Assembly (NCBI GenBank): GCA_000328365.1
Contig: KB309512.1
Location: 8,240 to 72,239, forward strand
DNA length: 64,000 nt
Reading direction: 5' to 3'
Source of the DNA: Capitella teleta
Lineage: Eukaryota; Annelida; Polychaeta; Capitellidae
The position numbers and the translations under genes were made by a program. The notes under the pieces are model-generated. The model ran no database searches. It was not told where the DNA came from and saw only the letters and a list, made by a program, of their open reading frames with translations. Positions 38,426-51,222 of this stretch are shown here, piece by piece; the first letter of the stretch is position 1, and every line of letters begins with the position of its first letter.

Positions 38426-41400
38426 GTGAGGAGGTATACTTGTAACTGGTTACAATCAGGAGTATAATTATCAAACTAAATTTATTTTATTTATTATTTA
38501 TTTTAACTCACCTGAATGTTAACGTGAATTTTGGAAGAGGAAAAAGGTGAGACGCGAATTCGGGTTGACTTAATTCCATTCATATTCAATGTCTGTTAAT
38601 TACTAATCTCTCGACTGAGGTGTCCCGTGTGTAGCAAAACACCTTGTACCAGCGAAATCAGTGACAGGTGGGCTGGGCTGTCAGCCACGGAAGACGCATT
38701 GCGAACGATTTGATCTACTCTGTTTCATGAAGTCTTCCATCACTCTCTTTTGATTTCATTGATGCAAATGCAAGTTTTGCATGACCTTGATTACGCCCCC
38801 TTGCTCCTGGTGCAGGCCACAGGCACTGTGTGTCCTCTGGAATTACTTGTCTGCGTTTCTTTTCTTTCGTCTGGCGCCGGGGACCCACGCAATTGAAATC
38901 AGAGAGAGACAAAGTTGACCCAAGTCTAAAACCCGGGCGGCCATATGCTACACCTATGATTTCAGCTGATAAAACATAAGGATAATTATATCATTGAATC
39001 GCGTCAGTAGGAAGTGATCTGTCATGAGCAGAGGTTGTTGTCCGTGTGTTACCCAGAACGGCATCCGATTTCTATGAGCCATACACTTTGGCTGGCTCGC
39101 AGAGAGACCGCGCTACATGAACTTCCTGATTAAAAAAGTATCCCATAAGAAAGATTAACTGTGTCATGTATGCGACAATTACATTAAAAAATTTTAAAAT
39201 ATTCCAGATCTGGGAATGTTCAACTCCTGCCTAGTCGTATCTATGCAGTACTTGTTAGGCAAGTGATTCCCTTATCGCACCGTTTCCGACTTCTTATCTA
39301 GTGCTCATGATTACAGCATAATAGGGTTGAGGTGCCGCAAAACCCCGAATGCGATTGCCTGCCTCGCAATCCGCTCTGTGTATTGGCATGATTGACCTGC
39401 TTAAACATTGGCTGCACAGCCAAGCACGAGTTTCTCATTTGCAAGGCAGCATACAACATTCATTGGCATGATTCAATGTCACACGTCGATTACACAGTCA
39501 TTGCATTTGACTTATTCATGGACAGAACATTTGTATCTGTCATTGTGATATCTTTTAAATCGCCCTGTCATTAATGTGCCGCTTGATATGCTTGTAATGT
39601 AATACACAGGTCCCCTTTATTCCTGTGATCAGTGATCTACCAGTTGCGCACGCATCCCGTTGCAGTGCACACCAATGCATTTATCCCCATTGCTTATTCC
39701 CATCGCGAACCCTCCTCCTCCTCCCACCCCACGTCCTGGGTACCACACCCTTGTTCCAACCCTCTGTTCCAATTCGTCACCCTGGTATAAGGGATTCTCT
39801 GATCTGTGATGTTCCTTCCTCACTCAATGCCGTCCATACCACCTACAATTATTGCAATTGTCTATAATCAAGGCTTTTCGTGTGCGTTGCAATCTCCCAC
39901 AGTAAGTGAAGGCCCATATTTCCAGTTATACAAGAAAGAAGAAAATAGTGATTCTATCTCTGGGAAGGTCAGGAGTCGATAATGAAAGTGGCGAATTGAT
40001 GAGGCCTCCACTCAACCCGAATCTCAACCGCCGCCTCCCCCTCCTTCGCCGCGGCCTTAACGCCTTTTACGAATCCTTCCGAGTAATTGAACCGGATTTA
40101 GCAAGTTGCACAAAACGCTCGCTTCTTCTTTGCTTCAACACGCTGCCCATAGCAACACGTGGGATTCTGCTAATGAGAAGGAAAGGTGATTAATTGCCAG
40201 GAAATGTTCCCTTAACTTCCACGGGGAATATTCGGAGCACGCTATGCAATGCATGCAGCATTTCTAATTACGCCTCCCCATTCAGCTTTGTTTTCTCTAA
40301 GATCTGTAGTTCTCTATGCAGGTATACTAAGTGCCACATACGTGTGAACGTGCCGTTCGATTATAGCGGCCCCTCTATGCGATATGATCTCGGCTGAGAT
40401 TAGGACTAAGGCAGTCTATCATCACTGAATGCGTAGCTAAAGTTGACCCACTCTGTATGCGAGGGGTAAATAGCATTGCGTGATTTGAATCTGGACAAGT
40501 GTGGTTGAAGAGTAGAGTTTCTCTTGAGGATGACGGCAAGATTGCCCGCCATTCTTTCCATTGTTACATCGTAAGGATTCTTTGTAAGCACTGGGGATGA
40601 ATAAGGATGCGTTTCAACTCCAGATCTTAAAATATTCAGCACACTATAGTACTGAATTTCACTTATAACAATTTATATATACTTGCGTTTATGGAAGTAT
40701 TGTTGTTGACATATACACTGTTATACAGGCTTCTCCTGAATATGATAAGTCAGGAAATTGGACAATAAACCCAGCCCAGCCTTCTTAAATTTGGCCGACT
40801 CCAAAGATAATTTACTGTTACCAAGTGTGATGGATTATCCAAGGCCATGCTATATTGTGGCATTATGAATATCAAAGGAATCCCTTCTGGGTCACTTCAG
40901 CCCTTATTTAACTCCCACTGATCCACTCTTCTTCACGCACGAATAATTACGATGTAAGAATGCCAATCATTGGGATCCACAAAAGTTTCCTTGTAATCAA
41001 GTGTTACTGAAAATACCCCCCCCCTGCGCGCCGCTTTACCGTGTTATTCCGGTCGGATCAGACCTTTTGCAGCGGCGTCCTCATGGGTCAGGGCACGATG
41101 TAATGCCCGCCTAATGGGCTTTTAGAAGGCAGCGATAACCGACCCATTGGCAGTTCATGGTCAGAGGAATCCCTATTGCTCGCCATCACGTACGATCCTC
41201 AAAGGAATATATGATGATTGTTTGAGGTATCCATCGCTTCCCTAGGGACATACATTTCAGCTAAGTCTGAATATGCTGTCATCTTCACACAGTGACGACT
41301 AGTGGGTAGATGTGGCCCTGAGCTAGCCAATAAAAGAGGGTGCGAATGCTGGGACAGCATCTAATTTAGAAGTGTAAAAACTCCGCAGGGATTGTGACAT

Positions 41401-42537
41401 ACTCGGTCGGTATATTGCCATTCGCCGGCGCGTTGATTATTATTCTCGTCCGCTGATTTGAGGCAGTAGGGAGACCTTCAAAGACCTCAGCGCCGCTTTG
41501 TCTTTTTTCGCCACAGGAATTGTTTTGAAGGTTACAATATTGCAGAGAAAGTGAAGAAGTGTCAGGAGCAGTTATCTGCGCTTGCATCGCGTTTCAATAT
41601 TACAGATTTATGACGATTCTATTGAAACACATGCGACGCTGACACTGAGTCATTTGCACTCATGATGATTGCTATGCACGAAACGTCACCTTGCGTTAAA
41701 TCGAGATCGCCATGCCTTGGGTAATATAATCATTGTAAGGGTATGACACATGTAATCACGGAACTATCGCTTCTGGTATTTGCCGGAGACATTATCAGCT
41801 CTGAGTGAAGGGCTATTCTCACAGTGCACTTGACGTATAGCGTGCAATCGTCCTTCTCATGCTAATCATCAACACACCGTCTTAAACGTGTGTGTCCTTG
41901 GTTGCACAATTTCTCTAGCCACAGTCTCTACCTATACGTAGGTTGTCTAAATATTTGAAGGAACTTTATTCCCAAAAGATAAAGCTATTCGAATACAGGC
42001 TGACATGCAGACATGACTTATTTGTTTATACTGCTCTCCAGATAAGCTGGCCTCCATTTCCACATCTTGCGAGCACAACAAGCCCTCTGTATTCAGCATT
42101 ACACAATGTGCCTAATACGAAAGAATAGACCGTTTCTTGTCTCTCACTAAAGATTTATGGCAGCCACCGTCTTGAATGGCGTCACTGTTATAGTGAAAGC
42201 AATCTGTTTCATGAATAATTGATTAATGGCCTGGGAATGCTTGACCGACACTGATTCACCAGTCAGTACTCTGCGGCACGTCGCAGAGTATGGCCAATAG
42301 CCATAGCCGTAAAGCGGGTCCATTGGGCCGGATGGCTGCAGACCAAGTTAAACTGCGGCTTCTCTTCCTACGTAGCCATTCTGTCTGTGTCTCTGGTGGT
42401 GCCTTGGTCTGGCTATTATCTGAGTGCCCTTCTTTTAACTCCTAATGCACTCCCTTGCTCCTAATGCCTCTCGAGAGGCCAGTTCAAACACATTGATTGA
42501 GTCATTCAAACTTAATCCTAAGCAAATCCTTTGCAGA
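38426..42537 (+). other. Probable intron 1 of the GPCR gene; nothing else recognised
   Basis: If the 5' exon inferred at 38425 is right, this is a single long intron. It contains a C run near 41018-41026 and no convincing coding exon or known repeat on either strand. Confidence 0.35.
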
Positions 42538-42551
42538 TCTGACAATCAGTC

Positions 42552-44272
42552 ATGGAGAACTCGACATTTGACGCTCTCCGTCCAAGGAGCAGCTGTTCTC
42601 TAGCGGACAACTCCGTGCAGCTACTCTCCATCGACTTCATTGCGCCAATAGCTGTACTGACCGTCTTCAATCTCGTCGTGGTTATTGGTAATGGTTTGGT
42701 TATCACTGCCGTCTTCACTCACACAAAACTGCGCAATGCAACAAACACTTTTATTGTATCTTTGGCAATGGCTGACCTCATGTTAGGACTGACCGTGCTG
42801 CCTTATTCGAGTACAAAGGAGGTACTCAGAGGGTACTGGCCATTCGGATACGTGTGGTGTCGCATTTGGCTGGCCGTAGACGTGTGGCTGTGTACTGCCT
42901 CCATCCTGAACCTGTGTGCCATCAGTCTTGACAGATATTTAGCCATCACCAGGCCCTTTAAGTACCCTCGTCTGATGTCGCCTAAGAGAGCCAAACTCCT
43001 GGTGGGTACAGTATGGATTGTTTCATTCATAGTGTGCTTCCCTCCGCTTGTCGGATGGAATGAAAGTGGTACCGGGATTGCGTTGGGCGAAGATCCTGAC
43101 AGCCAGACCAATGGTCCGGGAATGCAAGCCACCACAGCCAGTGTTTTAACCGTCGTTATTGGAAAGCTAATCGGACATGGAAACAATCGAGTGACAAATA
43201 TGTGTTCCTTGCCGCCAATAGAAGTGATGGCATTGTTGGTCTGGAAAGCAATGCATGCAAACCGATGACCTGCAATCTGGAGACAGAAGCGGGATATCGG
43301 ATTTACTCTGCATTTGGTTCTTTCTGGGTACCAGTGTGGATAATGGTGTTCTTTTATTGGAGGATCTACAGGACAGCTGCCAATGCCACAGCGGCGTTCA
43401 GACGCGGCGTCCTCACTACTAAGACCTCCACTTTACATGCCTCGCCTGATAAGCAAGTCACGCTGCGCATCCACCGCGGAGGAGGCAAGAAGTACACGAC
43501 CGAGGACAATCACTCACCCAATATGCAGCGACCCCAACGCAGCCTCTCCACTGCCCCATCAAGCCCAGTTGACAGTGGACCACCGACACCATCGCCTGTA
43601 GAATTAAACCGACAGTTTGACCAGCGAAAGCGGAACAAAACTAAACCACCCAAAATAAAAATCACATTCTCTCGCAACGGCAACATTCATCATTCCCATC
43701 CGCGTCTGAAGCGCTCACAAAGTACTCCAACCGGTCGCTCAAGACCTTCATTGTCCCCAGTGCTGACCAATGGCAGCAATGAACCGTCTTCCACTCACTC
43801 TGAATCGTCGTCTTATGTTCAGGAGGAGGTGTGCGCGAATTCTTCCAAGAAGAACTGTGTGGTCCACAAAGTTGGTGGCCGGGCGCACATCAAGTCACAC
43901 ATAAGAAGGCTAAACAAGGAGAAAAAAGCCGCGAAGACAGTTGGCATCATCGTCGGGTGTTTCATTCTGTGCTGGGCGCCGTTCTTCACTGTGTATCTCA
44001 TCGACGCCTTCTGTAATGACTGCACCCCAGTTCTGGTCTTCACGATTTTCTTCTGGCTGGGATATTGCAACAGCGCGGTCAATCCGTGCATCTACGCGTT
44101 GTGTTCGAGAGACTTCCGGTACGCATTCAAGAAGTTATTACGCTGTCATTGCGAGCGCAGTTCTCCGCTGCATACGCGCCGAAGCACAAAACTGCTCTCC
44201 ATGCTCAATAGCATTCGCATTCGTATATCGAGGGAGAGTGACAGCAATTCAGAACAAGGTGACATCGCATAG
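42552..44272 (+). CDS. Aminergic GPCR, alpha-adrenergic-like octopamine-type receptor
   Basis: A seven-helix receptor at the plasma membrane, expected to signal through a G protein. Up to about 43100 the first frame gives an N-terminus with a glycosylation sequon (NST), TM1 with GN at about residues 46-47, TM2 with LAMAD (Asp75), Cys103, TM3 with the amine-binding Asp110, DRY at 127-129, and TM4 ending VGWNE. The second frame (open from 43100, TAG stop at 44270-44272) gives extracellular loop 2 with the conserved Cys, TM5 with YSAFGSFWVP (Ser at 5.42 and 5.46), a long third intracellular loop of roughly 200 residues containing LRIHRGGGKK, TM6 with CFILCWAPFF, and TM7 with NPCIY. LRIHRGG and FFWLGYCNSAVNPCIYAL match alpha-type octopamine receptors (OAMB-like). 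The frame change inside loop 2 is best explained by one missing base in the assembly, or by a short unrecognised intron. AATAAA at 44464-44469 is the likely poly(A) signal. Other amines cannot be excluded. Confidence 0.88.
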
Positions 44273-44463
44273 ACTTCCAAATGGACAATCATCTGTGTAT
44301 TGACACTGACATCATGTATCCAGATGTATATGTGTATGTATATAAGATCAAACTGTGTATCTAATATTATAATATGTAAAGTTCAAATATGTGAATCATT
44401 CAAATGTTGCCATTAGAATACTGTGCCAAACTAAAGTTCATTTCATTCCGTGTTGATATGTCG

Positions 44464-44469
44464 AATAAA
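44464..44469 (+). terminator. Poly(A) signal of the GPCR gene
   Basis: AATAAA about 190 bases after the receptor stop codon, the first canonical hexamer downstream. Confidence 0.5.
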
Positions 44470-45738
44470 CGAGAGATTATAGAAGAGCGAAATCTGCCTT
44501 AACAAGACGCCAAAGTGACGGGCAGCATTGCGTGCAGGCCGCGTCGTTTCAGCAATCCCCGCAGACGAAAATGAATCTTGTCTTACGGTCAAATTGACCA
44601 TCACCTGTGATGACAGACACCAAACGCTGAGTGAGCAGCGGGCTCTTACTCCGCGCCGGGCAAATGGCGTGCCAGAAATTCTGACATAAATATCAAGGCT
44701 TTTGTTCTGTGACCTCAGCACCACTTTTGACGCCTGCTGACAAATGCCGCATCTATGCTGAAGAGCATTGAGCGAGTGGTCGCTTGGTCCGGATAAGCCG
44801 AAGGGCTTGTTAATAATAGGACCCTATGCCCCTGTAGGACTTCCTCCAAGGCAGGCACCTCACCTCCACAAATCCCGCGGATTAGAAATTCGACGTTGTT
44901 GCCAAAACATTCTCCTTCATCACTACTTCAAGATCACATCAACTGATTGAAGCTTGCTTGACTTGGCCGCAAAGTGACCGTGACCTCTGTGGGCTTTTCA
45001 GGGTCGACCATCAACTTGGGACATTGGTCTGAGAATGGGAACACTGGGATTTAGCGTTGCCTCGCCAGCAAGACGCTGCAATTGGCTTCATAAAGCAAGC
45101 GGAATGGCGCACAATCCAGTCCGGAGCATCTTCATTAGGCGAAAACTTTCGCTGGACTTGTTATAAAGATGACAACTGCTATCACTTCCCAAGACATAAC
45201 GAATGATTTGCTATTGTGCGAGTTATATATTAGTCTACGTTTAAAATCGCACATGTGAGGGTCTTGTATATTATGGCATGTAACAAAAAGATGTATATGT
45301 ACAAATGCACCTCTTCATATCCTTTTATTAATGAAACAGATAATACAAATATAACAGGTTGAGGTATAGTTATTTATTATTCAGCTTATGTCGAATAATG
45401 AATAACATAACATATCGCATTGTAGTTGCGATCAATATCCTTTCAAGTGCATGATTTGTGGTCTCATGCCTGTTGATACTTTCGTCGTGGGCACCAAATT
45501 GAGAGCGCCTCAAAGCATTGCTCTCTGAGATGATATCTGATTTACTGCCACATATCAAAAGTCACAATAAAACCATCAATAACATAAAATAAATTATTAC
45601 ACTGTCACAAACCCAAAGTGCAATGCTTATAATGCTATGTTATTCTGACGCCTTCATCTAGGGCGAAACACTTGCGATTCGCCGATAATATCAGCTGTGT
45701 ACCCACAGGCAAATCTGAGAACTGGCATTTTGTTGTTA
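44470..45738. other. Intergenic, no gene recognised
   Basis: No exon, RNA gene or clear repeat found between the receptor 3' end and the start of the repeat at 45739. Confidence 0.4.
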
Positions 45739-46690
45739 TGCAGAGTGGGCCAAAACTAGTCTCTCTACCCCATGCTAAAGATCTCAATGGTTTCCAATGG
45801 TGCTACGCATTTCTGAGAAAGTGTTACAAAACAGATCGCAGTGTGAAAATCACACAAAGATAAGAGAAATCAATACTTTGTATGGTTAGTTTTAATATGT
45901 TATGCTGGCTATTCCTATCATTTTTGTTTCAATTTCATCAACACTTAAGCTGTTTTATCTCACCGGGTAGCGCAGTGGGTTAAACCGCTGACTACAATCC
46001 TATGTCGACCGTGGGGGTCGAGGTCCCGGGTTCGAGACCCGATCAGGCCACGGGCGTTATGATTGTGAATTACATTTGTAATTCTTCGGTGACTCTGCAG
46101 TGCTGCCCAACTGCGTAACAAGGCGGGGCGCTGTGTACTACTGTCTATGGTGGTATGCAGGATAAAGAACCCTTGAGATTTATCGATAAGAGTAGGGGGA
46201 AACCCCGGTCCCGGGCCTTCTGTTCTGGCGCCCGTATCACCCGAACGGGTTGGGTGGAGCCGCAAAACCCCAATCACTCACTTAAGCTGTTTTATCTCAA
46301 AGTACTCATCATTCCACGATATTTCTAGTTTTGATGGCAAACAGGGCCCCGGGCCATGGATAAGCTTCATTGAATGCATGATTAAGGCAACGCTCTCGTA
46401 CTATTGCGCGTCACACAAGAGATGACATTTCTTTATGCTCGTTCGGGGACTCATCTGATTTTGCTCTCTTCGCGATCACTCCGCACTCGCATTTAAATAT
46501 TCCTCCCTCATTCAAAATTGACATTTTACTTGATTTCTTTGCATCAATTGGCGCAGAATAACATGGTCAATCCAAACCAGGTAGTCATTGTTTGGAATAA
46601 TTGATTTATTTTAGCAAATGTTAGAGTTTTGTTTTTAACATGGAGTGGTTTGTTAGTAACATGGATAGACTAAGTTTGGCTAACTCTGTA
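45739..46690 (+). repeat. Unclassified dispersed repeat, copy A (interrupted by a SINE)
   Basis: Similar over its whole length to 50437-51222 in the same orientation. Shared landmarks are AGATCTCAATG, GGTGCTACGCATTTCTGAGA, CTCATCATTCCAC, GAGATGACATTT, CATTTAAATATTCCTC and GGCGCAGAATAACA. Without the SINE at 45963-46278 and its duplicated target, copy A is about 0.6 kb. No open frame or terminal repeats identify the class. It may be a non-autonomous element or a local duplication. Confidence 0.75.
45963..46278 (+). mobile_element. tRNA-derived SINE, well-preserved copy 7 with target duplication
   Basis: Best copy of the family. The head has an A box TAGCGCAGTGG at 45968-45978 and a perfect B box GGTTCGAGACC at 46029-46039, followed by the shared body and the tail TGGAGCCGCAAAACCCC. 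It is flanked by a perfect 21-base direct repeat (45942-45962 and 46279-46299, both with CTTAAGCTGTTTTATCTCA), as expected from LINE-mediated target-primed insertion. The sister repeat at 50437-51222 lacks the SINE at the matching point. The A-to-B distance of about 60 bases is longer than in most tRNAs, which would suit descent from a tRNA with a long variable arm. Confidence 0.92.
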
Positions 46691-49600
46691 TATCGAATCA
46701 TTGGCTATGGGAAACAAATTAGGAACGTCGATCAAATGATTGCTATCAAGAAATTCATTATAACATAAAGTTGAATTTAAACATAATTTCCGTGTGAAGC
46801 ATGCAAATGTTGAAGTTCAATCATAATTATTATTATAAACTTATCTATCGGTTATAACTATTTTGAACAATTTTATTCCAGCTTTCAATGACCTCGAATA
46901 GCTTCAATCGGGGAGTGTTTATGTCCCCCTTCCCTCCCACCATGTGTGCGTTGCTTGAGGTATGGGGCACACAAAGCATTCATCTTTCCTGAATGAGTTT
47001 ACAACTCCATCAGCCCTTGAATAATTGCTTCGATAACAACCACCAAGCACAACCACCAAGCTGATGCGATGCGTGTTCCGCATTCCCGCTGCCGAGCAAT
47101 GCATGCTTAGCAAATAAAGTATCTGGGGCAAAATACAAACCCACGACAGGAAGATTTGTAAGAATTAATGTGCGGCCTTAAATGAGGAAGAAATCGTGCA
47201 GAATCTTGCATCGTGTAATTGTTACTTGATGCTTCATAGGGTTAATTAGGTTTGCGAAGGGAAACATATAAGGTCCAAACGATGTCATGGAATGGTGTGT
47301 CCTCATTTTATTCCATAAAATATAAAGTTATAATATTAGTATAGGCCTATAGGGTGGCGCAACTGCTTGTAAAAACATTTTTCACAGACGGTTTTAGAAT
47401 TTAAGTTTTCTTCTGAATAATTAATAGATAATGATGTAAGCAGGCTATATAAACTGTGGTCCGATGATCGAGTGATCTTATCTTGGATTACGAATGGGGT
47501 TAATTCAAAGTGTACAGAGTTATACAAATCAAACAGATAAATGAGGGATCACACTTTATTCGAGCAACAATGTCACCCACGCCTAGAGAAGCCTCTCTAT
47601 GGCGTGTTGGCCATAGCTCTAATCAGCGCATCTATGTCTTGCTGTTTCGTTGAAATTCCACTAGAGACTGAAACAAAATGATTTGCTCGACTGTATATCG
47701 ATCGCCCCTTTGAGGCACGTTGCTATCCCGGAGGATTTTAGGTTTAGTTTGAGAAAGAAAAAAAAAGAAAGAAAATAGCTGTTTTTGCGGCAGTTTTATT
47801 TTAAGGGCGAATCATAAATTCACAACCAACACGGTTCACAACAGGATGGGTGTGCGTGGGTGTGCCATTGTCTGCCAAGAGACATGCAATGTTGAAGTAT
47901 ATTTCTCGGTTGAATATCGGTAAGAGATGAAGACATACTTAAATCAAGCTGACCATTGACTCCTCTGCAAAACCTGATTAATGCGAGGAGAGGGTGTGAG
48001 CCTACATGTGTGTCGGTGTGGTATCGCTATATTGTGCTTATACAAGGAATGATATAGAATCTGGTGCGTAATGTATATAAACAAGATAAATAGGTATCAG
48101 TGTTTTTATATATATATAAATTGATCCAGTTGGTCGTAATGGTGGTAAGCAAGGGTTTCGGCATTGACTGCATTTCGTGGAATTATTCCCGACTTAAAAG
48201 CTAGACTTTACTTGGATGCACAAAGAACGTTCCCAGAAGAATTTCATCTCTTAACCATATGATTAGACGTTCTACCACTAAATCAAACAGGTAATAATCA
48301 AGTAATAGGATATTTGCATACAATTATTGTTACACACACACCGCATTTGCGCTCAGTAAATATTATTCACGGTTCATATTTCCATGCTCAGCATAAAGCA
48401 TGCTGAGCTGATAGTGTGTGTATTATTGATTTATTGGCATTAGATCATTGATTAATTAGAATTGCATTCAGTTTAATTAATTTCAAATTATAGAATAAAT
48501 GCAAATTTATGTGACATAAACCTGACGTAGATATGAATTATGTCATTTATTAAACCTAATGGGAAAACTATGCGGTCGAATATAAATAAAATATTATATT
48601 GTGTATAAGAATATGAATGAAACAGGGATGAGTGGATTTTCAATTCTTTTGGCATCGTTAAGGAGTTCGGAAGCATCGCCTAGATGATAGGTATAATTAT
48701 TGAGAAACCAAAGGATGCTGAGGTTGACTTAGATGAGAAATTCGCGTTAAAATGTCGGCGAAGATTCAAAATGATTCCACTGTCAATAAAATAGGCTTAA
48801 TTATACACCAAATGTGAGAACTTATTGGTCACCTGACTGACATGATTCTTGTATGGGAGGAAACAAAACATGAAAATCAACAATTTGAACCCATCTGACC
48901 TCTCAATTAAAAAAAGGCTTGTTTCTCGGAAATATGCTCAGCAATTTAGTGCGGATTTCGGCGCGAGGGGTCACATGCATGTTGATAATAGACCCTCGAA
49001 CATAACATATGATCACGTATGTATGTATGTATTGGTGGAGTTTTACGGCACTCTGATGCTGATCACGTATCAAATATCTTCTTTTTCCTTTTACTTTTTT
49101 CTCTTTTTTTCCATGGTACATTTGAACCATCCAAGATGCGGTAGGTCTAGTTACTAGTTAGTGTAGCCTGCGTTCTACAAAAGAGCTTACTAAAAACTAG
49201 TAAATAACTTGTCATGAGTATCAATTGTAGCTATGTTCTATGGTGCAAACGTGTTGCACTAAGTACCGCTGTACCAAAAACGAATTGCATGTAGGGCACA
49301 CTTGTCAGTGTGTATCCAGTATGAAGTGCGTTAATTATGATCGCAAACTTATTCTGTGTAGAAGCAGAGATTCTAGAGCTTCTCGAAGCTATAGGATCTT
49401 TGGTAGAAGTAAGATTGCAACGACCCATGGCCGACATTAATCATAACGTATGTTTTGAATGATGCATAGTCGTGACTCGAAGGAACTCATGAGGCTGCTC
49501 CGTTCTCAGTCAGTTTGAACTTCTGACTATATGTGCATACAATAATCATAAAAATTAAAGATAGAAATGATTAAATGTCCATATTATAACGTCAACGAGC

Positions 49601-50436
49601 GGGCCTATATACCAATAGCCAATAGGATATATGTAAACATGGTTGTAAGCCTATTTACTATTCGCATTATTCTATGCATAAATAATTCATTAGACTATTG
49701 TATACATCAGGCATGTATTCCATAATCATTATTTTCTCTTCGCCTGGAGCGCCATAAGATGAGTTATAAACTGAAGTGTAAACAGTGTGCAGTATTTTCA
49801 ATATTACACACGTACGTACATCATTTAGTTCGGTATAATATAGAAATTTTTTTGGTTTCGCCAAACGCGGGCAATCCCCCCCCCCCCCCCGCAATATTAT
49901 TCCATGTGCAATTTAATCCTATTAACCTCCTCACCTTTCTACGCTTCTCGTTTGTCTCCCTTTATCTACATTTTTTTTTTCTACATTACGATTTTGTATT
50001 TTAGTCTGTGGTCTTAATCTTCTTCCTTTATAGCATCTTATGTTTTTATTGATGATTGGTCTCATATTGTTTGCATGCATGCAGTTATAGGTCAACACGA
50101 ATAAAAAATGAAATTCTCGGCCTCGGTTTGGGCACAGGACGTATAATATTATTATTGTCATTTGTTTAGCCATTTGCGACTTAAAAGTGCTTATTTAATG
50201 AGATAGAAAAATAACCAGTTATCATATCATATATAATTATTGTTGCATGTGCGCTGTAATGATTAATTAGGGTGTATATTTCGTTAATTTGGCGTTATCT
50301 CGGGCATTTTGGTTGATTTTTAAGTAGTTTCTAACTTTCTTAGTTTCTATAGACTGTGTGTCACTCTCACATTGCTTTTACCTGTGTCTGAAATCAAGTT
50401 TATCTATCTAATCTAACTTGAACTCATCCACGATAC
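46691..50436. other. Intergenic, no gene recognised
   Basis: No supported exon. A fragment near 49030-49060 (GGTGGAGTTTTACGGCACTC) resembles the tail end of the SINE family but is too short to call. A C run occurs at about 49877-49890. Confidence 0.35.
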
Positions 50437-51121
50437 AGAATGGACTGAAATTAGTCTATCTACTCCATGTTATAGATCTCAATGATGTCTAATGGTGCTA
50501 CGCATTTCTGAGAAAGTATTGCAAAACAGATTGCAGTGTAAAAAAATAATAATAATAATAAAAATACAAAAATATACAAAAATATACAAAAAAAAAAAAA
50601 CAGAAAAATATGAGAAATAAATACTTGATATGGTTAGTCTAACATGTCATAATTTTTATGCTGTTATTCCTATTATTAATTTCCATTTTCATCAACATTT
50701 ATGCCGAATTATCCCAATTAATAGATTGCACTCATCATTCCACCATGTTTCCACTTTTGTCGGAAATCAAGGCCACGGAACATGGATAAACATCATTGAA
50801 CGCATAATTTAGGCACCGCTCTTGTACTATTGTTTTGTGTATTAGTGTTTAGAGTGCTATTGTTAGGACAGTAGCACTAATGTTTATCTCCTAAAATCAG
50901 AACAAAGCAGAGAGTTTGTATTGATGTGCCATACAAGAGATGACATTTTTTAATGCTCGTTCAGGGGCTCATCTGATTTAGCTCACTAAAAAAATCTCTT
51001 TGCAATAACACGCGACTCACATTTAAATATTCCTCTTACATTCAAAATAAACTTTTTCTGTGATTTCTTTGCATAAATGGGCGCAGAATAACACAGTCAA
51101 TTCAGAACAGGTAGTTATTTA

Positions 51122-51156
<35 letters not shown>

Positions 51157-51222
51157 GTTTTAGCAAATTGTAGAACTTTGTTGTTAACATAGAGTAGATA
51201 GACTACATTTGGCCCACTCTAT
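50437..51222 (+). repeat. Unclassified dispersed repeat, copy B (empty SINE site)
   Basis: Direct relative of copy A at 45739-46690. The stretch around 50692-50735 (CATCAACATTTATGCCG on to CTCATCATTCCAC) matches copy A on both sides of its SINE, so it is the unoccupied site. Copy B has its own extra A-rich tract at 50541-50605, about 90 bases around 50830-50925 absent from copy A, and a poly-T run at 51124-51149. Confidence 0.75.

Noticed and set aside
42803-43186. Minus-strand open frame opposite the receptor
   Set aside because: It is the complement of strongly conserved receptor coding sequence, with no features of its own.
45960-46277. 105-codon open frame on the minus strand of the SINE
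   Set aside because: It also appears in the SINE at 4324-4686, so it is a repeat sequence that happens to be open, not a gene.
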